Positions 6,927 to 12,883 of a stretch of DNA of 19,081 nt are shown here, piece after piece. Position numbers and translations under genes: made by a program. This DNA comes from DATKCJ01 sp035513275. GTDB taxonomy: Bacteria; Verrucomicrobiota; Verrucomicrobiia; Opitutales; Opitutaceae. The notes under the pieces are model-generated. The model saw only the letters and a program-made list of their open reading frames with translations. It was not told where the DNA came from and made no database searches. The stretch covers positions 1 through 19,081 of the forward strand of contig DATKCJ010000470.1 of assembly GCA_035513275.1 (NCBI GenBank), in the 5' to 3' direction. Numbering within the stretch: position 1 is the first letter of the stretch; the number at the start of each line of letters is the position of its first letter.

Positions 6927-7632
6927 TCTGCTCCCGCGTGGATTGCGAGGTGCCATTCCCCACCCAGCGTAGGTGCAGCACCGCCACGACCGCGCCGAGC
7001 ATGGCGCCTGCAAGGACATCGAGAATGACGTGCTGCCGCGTGGCGATCGTCGAGTAGAGAATGCCGAGGCACCAAAGCCAGTTGAGGATGCGGGCGATGC
7101 GCCCCGCGCTGAGTTGCCGAAGGATGCGGGCAATCCAGAATGCGGTGAACACGGCGAACGCCACATGCAGCGACGGGCAGGCGTTGCCCGAGGCATCAAC
7201 CGAATGGAGGAATGAGAACGACGGATACCGCGACCAGTCGACTTCGAGTCGCGGCACGGCCGTCGGCCAGAGTAGAAAGATCCCGAGACCCACCACGCTC
7301 AGCACGAGCGCGGCGACGCCGAAGGAGACCAGCTCGCGCCGGTCGATCAACAGACCGGGCACAAGCGAAACGTAGACCCAAAGCGAAAAATAGAGCGCGA
7401 GCGATTCGGGTCGGAATGCAATTGCGCGATCGATTGCGGTCATCGGCATCATCGTGACAGGGAAAATCGGGTGATTGAGCACCCAAAAATACGCGACGAA
7501 GAAGACCGTCATGCCCACGGCAGTTCCGAGCATCTTGACCGGCCACCAGACGAGCGCGCGTGCCCCGACAGCGCGCAACCAACCCGCCTCACGCGTTCGA
7601 TCCCGGGGCGACTCCATATGTGACACGATCAT
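6916..7632 (-). CDS. PAP2-family membrane phosphatase
   Basis: The 238-residue protein has about six hydrophobic segments and the PAP2 phosphatase motifs. PSLHVAF begins at residue 153 with His156. TRQHVILDVLAG (198-209) carries His201 and Asp205 of the catalytic triad. The first motif is not clear, which is common in short bacterial members. Such enzymes dephosphorylate lipid phosphates such as phosphatidic acid, phosphatidylglycerol phosphate or undecaprenyl pyrophosphate at the membrane; some are inositol-phosphorylceramide synthase-like. The substrate is not determined. The ATG at 7632 gives the longest form; a second ATG at 7617 is equally plausible since neither has a ribosome site. The last few residues (SQSTREQSRA) are encoded in or next to the REP-like element. 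Confidence 0.82.
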   Translation of the reverse strand: MIVSHMESPRDRTREAGWLRAVGARALVWWPVKMLGTAVGMTVFFVAYFWVLNHPIFPVTMMPMTAIDRAIAFRPESLALYFSLWVYVSLVPGLLIDRRELVSFGVAALVLSVVGLGIFLLWPTAVPRLEVDWSRYPSFSFLHSVDASGNACPSLHVAFAVFTAFWIARILRQLSAGRIARILNWLWCLGILYSTIATRQHVILDVLAGAMLGAVVAVLHLRWVGNGTSQSTREQSRA

Positions 7633-7717
7633 CGCCGCACCGCACGGGACGCAAGGCTCAGGCCGCGCATACCAGAGGACACATGCTCATCGCTCATTGG
7701 ATCCAAACTATGGCGAG

Positions 7718-8044
7718 TTAGCGCCGGCGGGACCGATAGGCGCGCCCTACCTTGGAGCCAAAGGGACGCACAACCGACAATGCGAGTGGGCCCCAGCGAA
7801 ACAACGCGCCGAGAACTCCCCGGCGACGGAGCGCGGTTCGTGTGGCAAGGAGTCCGAGCGGCACGGCACCGAATTTGACGAGGCCGGGCATTTGGCGCCA
7901 GAGGGCCACGGCCCTGTCGAGGAGCGCTACGGGCCGCGAGACCTCGCCCGCCGCTTGTGCGGATCGCGCGCGACTGCGTGCGATCGAGCGCTGCAGCGCG
8001 GCCTTGTGAGCAGCCAGCCGCGCTAGGTCTTCGTCCCAAAGCAT
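7718..8044 (-). CDS. YqjK-like protein, stress cluster 1
   Basis: This small basic protein (108 residues) has an N-terminal helix rich in Ala/Arg (AAHKAALQRSIARSRAR), a weakly hydrophobic middle (PGLVKFGAVPLGLLATR) and an Arg-rich tail. It is paralogous to the protein at 11323-11679, with shared elements such as HKAALQRSIA/QKAALRHSIA, RPVAL.DRA and AVPLG..ATR. Its position after DUF883 and YqjE-like genes matches the yqjD-yqjE-yqjK order of Escherichia coli, which supports the YqjK-like call. The ATG at 8044 overlaps the end of the preceding gene by 22 bases. Function is unknown; membrane-associated stress role by context. Confidence 0.65.
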   Translation of the reverse strand: MLWDEDLARLAAHKAALQRSIARSRARSAQAAGEVSRPVALLDRAVALWRQMPGLVKFGAVPLGLLATRTALRRRGVLGALFRWGPLALSVVRPFGSKVGRAYRSRRR

Positions 8045-8412
8045 TCCCGGTCCTCCCCCAGTTCCTGCAACGTCGCCGCGAACGGGCTCGGCTGTCGCGC
8101 GAGGAACCGGCGGAGCGAGACGATAATCCAGACCAGCGCGACTGCGTAAACGGCTGTGAGTCCGCCGAGCACCGCGATCCTCGCGCTCTCCCAAAAGAGA
8201 TACACGATCGTCAGACTGCCGAACGCGACCGTCATCATGGCCGTGAACACAGCCGTGCTGATCCAGAGAAATATTTTTATCAACCGGAACTTCTCCTCCT
8301 GCAATTCGAGCGAGAAGAGTTCCAGGCGATCCTGCACCGTTCCCAGCAAGCTGTCGCCGAGTGTCTTGAACGAGCCGAGGAAGCCCGGGGAAGCGGGATT
8401 GCCGTTGGCCAT
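8023..8412 (-). CDS. YqjE-like / phage-holin-family (Phage_holin_3_6) membrane protein, cluster 1
   Basis: The protein has 129 residues. An amphipathic N-terminal part (FLGSFKTLGDSLLGTVQDRLELFSLELQEEKFRL) precedes two membrane segments (about 46-77 and 79-101) and a polar tail. This layout is that of the YqjE family, small inner-membrane proteins encoded beside DUF883 proteins. It aligns without gaps to the cluster 2 copy at 11658-12047, with about 80 of 129 positions identical by eye. The ATG at 8412 is chosen because homology to the paralog begins there; the frame stays open upstream only as a shadow of the DUF883 gene. It is not a phage holin in context. Confidence 0.8.
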   Translation of the reverse strand: MANGNPASPGFLGSFKTLGDSLLGTVQDRLELFSLELQEEKFRLIKIFLWISTAVFTAMMTVAFGSLTIVYLFWESARIAVLGGLTAVYAVALVWIIVSLRRFLARQPSPFAATLQELGEDRECFGTKT

Positions 8413-8423
8413 GACGCGATGGT

Positions 8424-8738
8424 CTACCTGGTGCGACGGCCGACGAGCACTCCGATGAGTAGGCTGACTCCGGCTGCGATTGCGAGGGCCTGGTAGGGGT
8501 TGGCGCGAATCGCCTCGTCGGTGCACTTCGCACCGGCGATCACGCGCTTGCGGCCTTGCGCATAGGCTTCGGTGAACCGCTCCTGCACAGCGGCGAACCG
8601 CACGCGCAGGGCTTCCAGACCGTCAGCGGCATGCTCGGAGACGGTGTCGGCCATCATGGCCTGAGCCTCTGCGACGAGTGCCTGCATCTCGGTAAACAAC
8701 TCAGCTGGAGTGTAGAGGATGTCTTTGTCGTTTTTCAT
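8424..8738 (-). CDS. DUF883 (ElaB/YqjD/YgaM-type) membrane-anchored protein, cluster 1
   Basis: The 104-residue protein has a helical, acidic N-terminal region (TPAELFTEMQALVAEAQAMMAD...), a helix LEALRVRFAAVQERF, the characteristic DEAIRANPYQALAIAAG run and a C-terminal transmembrane tail ending GRRTR. This is the ElaB/YqjD family layout. The E. coli proteins are stationary-phase inner-membrane proteins that can tether ribosomes; that role is known for the family and only inferred here. The gene is 11 bases ahead of the YqjE-like gene. A paralog is at 12061-12381. Confidence 0.85.
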   Translation of the reverse strand: MKNDKDILYTPAELFTEMQALVAEAQAMMADTVSEHAADGLEALRVRFAAVQERFTEAYAQGRKRVIAGAKCTDEAIRANPYQALAIAAGVSLLIGVLVGRRTR

Positions 8739-8776
8739 GGAGTGAAATCTGTAGTGGGTTGGAAATGAATGTGTGC

Positions 8777-8935
8777 TCAGGCGCGTCTTCCGCGAAAGAG
8801 CGAGACGATGAAGAAGACGAGGAAGATGATGAAGAAGATCTTGGCGATCGTGGCGGCTGTCCCCGCGAGCGCGGCGAAACCGAGCGCGCCTGCGATGAGC
8901 GCGATGAGCAGAAAAGTAATTGCGTAGCCGATCAT
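8777..8935 (-). CDS. DUF1328 (YtjA-type) small membrane protein
   Basis: Reading the minus strand from the ATG at 8935 gives a 52-residue protein. It starts MIGYAITFLLIALIAGALG, continues with FAALAGTAATIAKIFF and ends with IVSLFRGRRA before a TGA. It has two hydrophobic helices with a Gly/Ala-rich turn and a short basic tail, exactly the DUF1328 pattern. It lies 12 bases after the DUF3185 gene and 38 bases before DUF883, fitting the cluster 1 operon. Function is unknown; family members are commonly encoded with stress-induced membrane proteins. Cluster 2 lacks an equivalent gene. Confidence 0.85.
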   Translation of the reverse strand: MIGYAITFLLIALIAGALGFAALAGTAATIAKIFFIIFLVFFIVSLFRGRRA

Positions 8936-8947
8936 GAATTTAAGGGG

Positions 8948-9154
8948 TTAGGACGCTCTGGACCCACGAGAGAGGCCAAGCGCGCCGATGGTTGAGAGGG
9001 CAAATCCGCCAATGAGGAGCCAGAGGGTCTCGTCGGTCGGGTTGCCGGTGAAGAGGCGCGAGAAGTCGGAACTCACCGAATCGGATGCGCTGATTCCGAA
9101 GATGATCAGGATGACGCCGATGACTATCATGCCGAGGCTGAGTGCTTTGTTCAT
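8948..9154 (-). CDS. DUF3185 small membrane protein, cluster 1
   Basis: The 68-residue protein has two membrane helices (about 7-23 and 45-62). The diagnostic loop GISASDSVSSDFSRLFTGNPTDETLWLLIGG between them is typical of DUF3185. The cluster 2 paralog at 12435-12641 is also 68 residues and shares ASDS, LFTG.PTDE and a run around LGGI/IGGF. It is the first gene of cluster 1. No function is established for the family; it probably sits in the inner membrane and shares the regulation of the downstream DUF1328, DUF883, YqjE and YqjK genes. Confidence 0.85.
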   Translation of the reverse strand: MNKALSLGMIVIGVILIIFGISASDSVSSDFSRLFTGNPTDETLWLLIGGFALSTIGALGLSRGSRAS

Positions 9155-9255
9155 TCTGTGTGGAGCGGGTTAATCCTGATGGTCCGCCGTTCCGTCTGAA
9201 AGGCATGCAGCCGACACTCGTCGACCGCATGCGATTCGGAATTCGGCTGTGCCCA

Positions 9256-9270
9256 GCCCGAGGGCCGGGC
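9256..9270. terminator. Possible weak terminator after the BON gene
   Basis: GCCCG-AGGGC-CGGGC forms a 5-bp stem just downstream of the minus-strand stop at 9280. There is no T tract, so intrinsic termination is doubtful. Confidence 0.25.
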
Positions 9271-9279
9271 AGTAACGCG

Positions 9280-10095
9280 TTAGTTCGAGACGGTCTTGAC
9301 CGGCTTGACGGTCATCTCGTTGTTCATGGACTGGGTGCCGCGGACATCCGAGGCGAGCTTCGAGACGAGCGACTTCTCGGCTTCGTTGGCGGCATCACCT
9401 GTGATGCGCACAACGCCGTCGTTGGTGGAGATCTTGGTCTTCAGCGCGCTGGTCGACTTGTGCTGGAGAAGCGCGAACTTGACCTGCGTGGTGATCGACG
9501 CGTCGTCGATCTTCTCGCCTACCGTGGGGGACTGTGACGATCCGGTCCTGGCCTTGTCGGCCTTGGCGGCCTTGGAGTCGTCGACCATGGCGATCTGGTC
9601 CTTGACGATGATCTCGTTCTTGACGGCTTTGACGCCCTCAATGCCCTTGGCGTATTCCGTGGTGAGCTCCTTCTGTGCGAGACTATCGGCGGTTCCGGTC
9701 AGGAGGACATTGCCACCCTCGACCTTAACGTCCGTGCTCGTGGCGCTGACGTTGGCCTTGACGAGGAGTGTGCCGCGGATCTTGAACGCGATCCACGCGT
9801 CGGACTTCTCGGGATACTTCGAGTCGACCTTGATCTCGTTCTTCACGCTGACCACGCCGGGGATATTCTCCACGGTGTCGACGGCGAGCGCCGCCTGGTC
9901 TTTGTCGAAGACGGTGCCGGTGAGTGTGACAACGCCGTCGTTGGCCTTCACCTTGACGTTATCCTCGAGGACAGTCTGGTAGTTGTAGGAGGCTTTGGCA
10001 GCATCCTCAATCTTGCGATCGGTATCGGACGAGGCAAACAGCGCAATCGGGCTGGCGAGGAGAACTAGCAAAACGGATAGGTTTTTTGTTTTCAT
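9280..10095 (-). CDS. Secreted protein with three BON domains (OsmY-like)
   Basis: The 271-residue protein opens with a signal peptide (MKTKNLSVLLVLLASPIALFA, cleavage near 21-22). Three BON domains follow: about 26-91, 98-165 and 197-264. Each has the V.V..G.V.LTG.....A...A......GV..V.NEI.V pattern, for example DGVVTLTGTV at 53-62 and NDGVVRITGD at 225-234. A Lys/Ala-rich linker (about 172-195) separates the second and third. BON proteins such as OsmY are periplasmic or outer-membrane associated, bind phospholipid surfaces and protect in osmotic or stationary-phase stress. Start ATG 10095 is chosen for the signal peptide. It lies between two yqj-type stress clusters and is probably co-regulated, though the 125-base gap after it suggests its own transcript. 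Confidence 0.88.
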   Translation of the reverse strand: MKTKNLSVLLVLLASPIALFASSDTDRKIEDAAKASYNYQTVLEDNVKVKANDGVVTLTGTVFDKDQAALAVDTVENIPGVVSVKNEIKVDSKYPEKSDAWIAFKIRGTLLVKANVSATSTDVKVEGGNVLLTGTADSLAQKELTTEYAKGIEGVKAVKNEIIVKDQIAMVDDSKAAKADKARTGSSQSPTVGEKIDDASITTQVKFALLQHKSTSALKTKISTNDGVVRITGDAANEAEKSLVSKLASDVRGTQSMNNEMTVKPVKTVSN

Positions 10096-10276
10096 GGGAT
10101 TGAGCCATCGAGAATACGCCGTGCAGACAGCGATCGCTATGGGGAGTTGTCCTACCGAATTTCGGGGATGCTCAGGGAACATTCGTGGAAATCATCGCGC
10201 GCGACGGCGCGCAATTCGCCCAGCTCTGTTTGCACGAGCAGAGGCGTCTCGTCGTGTAGTAGCGCAATGACCTCTC
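10096..10276. other. Upstream region of the BON gene, no gene seen
   Basis: The gap between the BON gene and the response regulator is 334 bases in all (10096-10429). This half presumably carries the BON gene promoter on the minus strand. I see no convincing -35/-10 pair, no coding frame with a recognisable product and no RNA gene. Confidence 0.4.
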
Positions 10277-10383
10277 TGCCTGTCATGGAGAGGAGCGAAG
10301 CGACGCGGCCATCCAGCATTTCTATCAGAATTCAGATGGATCGCCACGCCCTCGTTCCTCGGGCTCGCGATGACAAACAGGCA
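10277..10383. repeat. Long imperfect hairpin repeat (GAGGAGCGAAGCGACG type)
   Basis: The left arm (10277-10315) reads TGCCTGTCAT..., includes AGGAGCGAAGCGACG and ends in CATCCA. The right arm (about 10335-10383) is its inverted counterpart, with TGGATCGCCACGCCC and ending GCGATGACAAACAGGCA. The arms pair imperfectly over about 40 bases around an A/T-rich loop. The sequence closely resembles a palindromic intergenic repeat I recall from many bacterial genomes with core TGTCATTGCGAGGAGCGAAG. It lies 46 bases beyond the 3' end of the response regulator gene and may terminate or stabilise its transcript. Confidence 0.65.
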
Positions 10384-10429
10384 AGAAGTGCCCCCACGTT
10401 TCCAACCCAAGCCGCCAATCCCGCAGCGC

Positions 10430-11116
10430 CTACAAAACCGACAACTGCACGCTGCCTTCGATCACCCCGGTCTTGATCGCATAGCGGGTGAGACCGGCGG
10501 TGTCGTGGATATTGAGCTTGTCCATCAGGTGCTGGCGGTGCTTCTCAACGGTCTTGATGCTGATGCCGAGCTCCGCCGCGATCTGCTTGTTGGCCGCGCC
10601 TTCGGCCACTTGTTGAAGCACCTCGGCCTCGCGCGCGGTGAGCAGGTTGGCGCCGGGCTTGGGAGTGCCGTCACGATCACGGAGTTTGCCGGGATTGTCA
10701 CGAATGAGCTTTGTGATGGTGGGGCTGAAGTATTTGTTGCCTCGGCAGGCTTCGCGGATTGCCGTCGAGAGGATCTCGACAGACGTCTGCTTCTCGACAA
10801 ATCCCGCGACACCGGCCTCGCACATCCGCTCCACGTAGGGGAAGTCGGAGTGGGCGGAAAGCACGATCACCCTGGCGGCTGGGTTGGCGGCGAGGATCTG
10901 CCGCGTTGCTTCGATGCCATTGAGCGTCGGCATCGCGATGTCCATGAGGATCACATCGGGCTTGAGCTCTGCCGCTTTTTGCACGGCCTCCCTGCCTGTT
11001 CGAGCCTGCCCGACGCACACAAACTGCCCGTCAGTTTTTAGGAGCGCACACAGGCCCTGCCGGACTATGGCATGATCATCGGCAACGAGGACTGTAATCT
11101 GGGATGGAAGGGTCAT
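10430..11116 (-). CDS. NarL/FixJ-family response regulator
   Basis: The 228-residue protein has a receiver domain with the acidic pair Asp13-Asp14 (VADDHAIVRQG), phospho-acceptor Asp59 (LMDIAMP), Ser87 and Lys109 (FVEK). A LuxR-type helix-turn-helix follows at about 158-222 (LLTAREAEVLQQVAEGAANKQIA, then TVEKHRQHLMDKL). All residues needed for phosphorylation and DNA binding are present. No kinase gene is adjacent. The only histidine kinase in the window (5578-6852) is of the class that partners such regulators. The gene is flanked by the BON gene and stress cluster 2, which are plausible targets. ATG 11116 is used since the receiver fold starts right after it. Confidence 0.9.
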   Translation of the reverse strand: MTLPSQITVLVADDHAIVRQGLCALLKTDGQFVCVGQARTGREAVQKAAELKPDVILMDIAMPTLNGIEATRQILAANPAARVIVLSAHSDFPYVERMCEAGVAGFVEKQTSVEILSTAIREACRGNKYFSPTITKLIRDNPGKLRDRDGTPKPGANLLTAREAEVLQQVAEGAANKQIAAELGISIKTVEKHRQHLMDKLNIHDTAGLTRYAIKTGVIEGSVQLSVL

Positions 11117-11223
11117 GGGAATCGCTTCGCAGAGGTGGATGGTGCACGACGCGTGGACTATCGCGAGTTGGGACTTCAAGTGCAGCCTTGACGAATTAAA
11201 CAAGGCACGCGGCCGTTTGGCGA

Positions 11224-11274
11224 TGGGGTCTTACCCCACCCTTTCCCGGCTTCAGGTGAAGGTTGCCCGGGAAA
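11224..11274. terminator. Compound hairpins between stress cluster 2 and the response regulator
   Basis: TGGGGT-CTT-ACCCCA (11224-11238) forms a 6-bp hairpin. Beside it TTTCCCGG (11242-11249) pairs with CCGGGAAA (11267-11274), enclosing a CTTCA/TGAAG stem. The structures lie after the minus-strand YqjK-like stop at 11323 and before the regulator start at 11116. They could separate the two transcripts; no T tract is evident. Confidence 0.35.
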
Positions 11275-11322
11275 CTCGTGTCGGCAGGCAACCGCTGGGA
11301 AGCTGCGAAAGGTTCCCGGCAC

Positions 11323-11679
11323 TCAGTTTTCGGTGGATTGCGATGGCTGCGCTCCCGCGGACTGGCCGGCAGCGACACCCTTTCGCCCAGTGCCGATCGC
11401 GCGCATTGCCGTGATGACGAGCGGGCTCCATCGCACGAGCTTGCGGAGAAGCTTGTATCGCGGAAGGAGCACCCGGGTGGCAGCGATGCCCAGTGGCACA
11501 GCGGCGACCTGCACGATCGGGGAAAGCTTCCGCCAGGATGCCCATGCGCGATCGGCGAGCGCAACAGGTCGCGCGGCGCGCTCTGCCGCTTCGGCGCAGC
11601 GTCCGCGGTGCAGCGCGATGCTGTGCCGGAGCGCTGCCTTTTGGCCGGCAATCTGGATCAGGTCTTGTTGCGGATACAC
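11323..11679 (-). CDS. YqjK-like protein, stress cluster 2
   Basis: The 118-residue protein is the paralog of the product of 7718-8044. It has an N-terminal helix IAGQKAALRHSIALHRGRCAEAAERAARPVAL, a hydrophobic centre VQVAAVPLGIAATRVLLP and a longer Gly/Ser/Gln-rich tail (GAQPSQSTEN). Its ATG overlaps the YqjE-like gene by 22 bases, exactly the overlap seen in cluster 1, showing that the two clusters are duplicates. Function is unknown; the yqjDEK order points to a stress-linked membrane role. Confidence 0.65.
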   Translation of the reverse strand: MYPQQDLIQIAGQKAALRHSIALHRGRCAEAAERAARPVALADRAWASWRKLSPIVQVAAVPLGIAATRVLLPRYKLLRKLVRWSPLVITAMRAIGTGRKGVAAGQSAGAQPSQSTEN

Positions 11680-12047
11680 TCGCGGTCCTTCCCAATCTCG
11701 GCGAGCGTGTCATTGAACGGCGACGGCTGGCGCGCGAGGTAGCGTCGAAACGCGAGGACGATCACGACCAGCGCTCCCGAGTAGAGAACCGTAAGCCCGA
11801 TGAGAACGGGCAGGCGGGCGCTCTCCCAGAAAAGATACACGAGCGCGATGCTGGCGAACGTGATCGCCATCATGCCGGTGAAGATCGCCGCGCTGATCCA
11901 GATGAAGATCTGGATCAGTCGAAATTTCTCCTCCTGCAGTTCCATCCCGAACAACTTCAGCCTGTCCTGGATCGTCCCGAGAAGACTGTCTCCGAGTGTC
12001 CGGAGCGAGTTCAGGAAACCCGCCTGGTCGGACGTCGAGGTTTCCAT
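11658..12047 (-). CDS. YqjE-like / phage-holin-family membrane protein, cluster 2
   Basis: The 129-residue protein matches its cluster 1 paralog end to end without gaps. Strongly shared runs include TLGDSLLGT, ELQEEKFRLI, VYLFWESAR and LARQPSPF, all of which look functionally constrained. Two transmembrane helices lie at about 46-77 and 80-101. The start at ATG 12047 is fixed by the equal length of the paralog. It lies 13 bases after the DUF883 gene. By family it is an inner-membrane protein of unknown biochemical role. Confidence 0.8.
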   Translation of the reverse strand: METSTSDQAGFLNSLRTLGDSLLGTIQDRLKLFGMELQEEKFRLIQIFIWISAAIFTGMMAITFASIALVYLFWESARLPVLIGLTVLYSGALVVIVLAFRRYLARQPSPFNDTLAEIGKDRECIRNKT

Positions 12048-12060
12048 CGGCGAAGGGCCG

Positions 12061-12381
12061 TCAGTCGCCGCGACGACCGATGAGCATTCCCAGGAGCAGC
12101 CCCACGCCGACCGCGACCGCGATCGACTGGTAGGGATTCTCGCGGATGGTTGCGTCCGTGGCCTTGGCGCCGGCGACGACCTTCGTCTTCGCCTTATCGT
12201 AGGTGGCGGCGAGTCGTTCCTGCGCCGCGGCAAATCGTTCACGAAGCGCCTCCACGGCGTCGGCCGAGTGTTCGGACAAGGAGTCCGCCATCATGGTCTG
12301 GGCTTCGGCGACGAGCGCCTGGAGTTCGCTGACGAGTTCCTTGGGAGTGTGTGTGGCCTCGATATTATTTCTGTTTTTCAT
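12061..12381 (-). CDS. DUF883 (ElaB/YqjD-type) membrane-anchored protein, cluster 2
   Basis: The 106-residue protein begins MKNRNNIEATHTPKELVSEL, contains ALVAEAQTMMADSLSEHSAD and ATIRENPYQSIAVAVG, and ends with a Gly-rich transmembrane tail and GRRGD. It is the paralog of 8424-8738 and has the same order of acidic helix, ENPY-type motif and C-terminal anchor. ATG 12381 is chosen as it corresponds to the MKN start of the cluster 1 copy; the longer open frame upstream is not conserved. The E. coli relatives bind stationary-phase ribosomes, which is inferred at most here. Confidence 0.85.
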   Translation of the reverse strand: MKNRNNIEATHTPKELVSELQALVAEAQTMMADSLSEHSADAVEALRERFAAAQERLAATYDKAKTKVVAGAKATDATIRENPYQSIAVAVGVGLLLGMLIGRRGD

Positions 12382-12434
12382 GGCTGATTTCTTGATTCGG
12401 TATTGCGGTTGTGGGTTCGAATGAGACGCGCCGG

Positions 12435-12641
12435 CTAACGTGGCCGTGATCTTCGCACCAAGCCGCCGAGCCCGATGGCCAGTGCAACGATGCCGCCGAG
12501 CACGAACCATACGGCCTCATCCGTGGGAGATCCGGTGAACAACTCCGAGATCTCGGAGCCGATCGAATCGGATGCCTTGATTCCGTAGATGAGAAGGACG
12601 ACCCCGACGGCAATCAGTGCGAAGGAAATGGCTTTGTTCAT
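12435..12641 (-). CDS. DUF3185 small membrane protein, cluster 2
   Basis: The 68-residue protein starts MNKAISFALIAVGVVLLIYG, carries the family loop IKASDSIGSEISELFTGSPTDEA, a second helix and a basic tail VRRSRPR. It is the cluster 2 counterpart of 8948-9154. Between it and DUF883 only 53 bases remain, so no DUF1328 gene is present here, unlike cluster 1. The ATG at 12641 is set by alignment with the paralog; the upstream open frame is non-coding. Confidence 0.85.
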   Translation of the reverse strand: MNKAISFALIAVGVVLLIYGIKASDSIGSEISELFTGSPTDEAVWFVLGGIVALAIGLGGLVRRSRPR

Positions 12642-12860
12642 AGTTGAGTGTGGTTTTGGTTGTCCTCGGCACGGTCGCTGCAGGATCCGGCCCGTGTAGG
12701 GGGCAGCCAAGCATTCGACATCGGCTCGCAACACGCGTTCCGAACATTCTGCCCGATTGCCTCGAAACGCACCGAGCCCACTCGCCCGGCGACGGGACAC
12801 CATTCACAGTTCACTCGCGCTGGGCGAACATAGCGCGGGCCTCTGCCCCGCCAAACGTCC

Positions 12861-12882
12861 GCAGGTCAGAGACCTGTGCTAC
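12861..12882. repeat. GTAGC-type hairpin repeat at the 3' end of the copper ATPase gene
   Basis: GCAGGTC-AGA-GACCTGT (12861-12877) forms a 7-bp hairpin and is followed by GCTAC, then TTCA which includes the complement of the ATPase stop codon (12884-12886). On the minus strand it reads TGAAGTAGCACAGGTC. It is a single-hairpin relative of the double-hairpin element inside the same gene at 13484-13531 and may act as its terminator. The rest of the 242-base gap 12642-12883 shows no gene. Confidence 0.6.
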
Positions 12883-12883
12883 T

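Noticed and set aside
7475..8026. Plus-strand open frame of 183 codons over the PAP2 and YqjK-like genes
   Set aside because: It overlaps two supported minus-strand genes and shows no domain.
8023..8412. Prophage remnant suggested by a holin-family hit
   Set aside because: The protein belongs to the YqjE side of that family, is duplicated with DUF883 and YqjK-like partners, and no lysis or phage structural genes are nearby.
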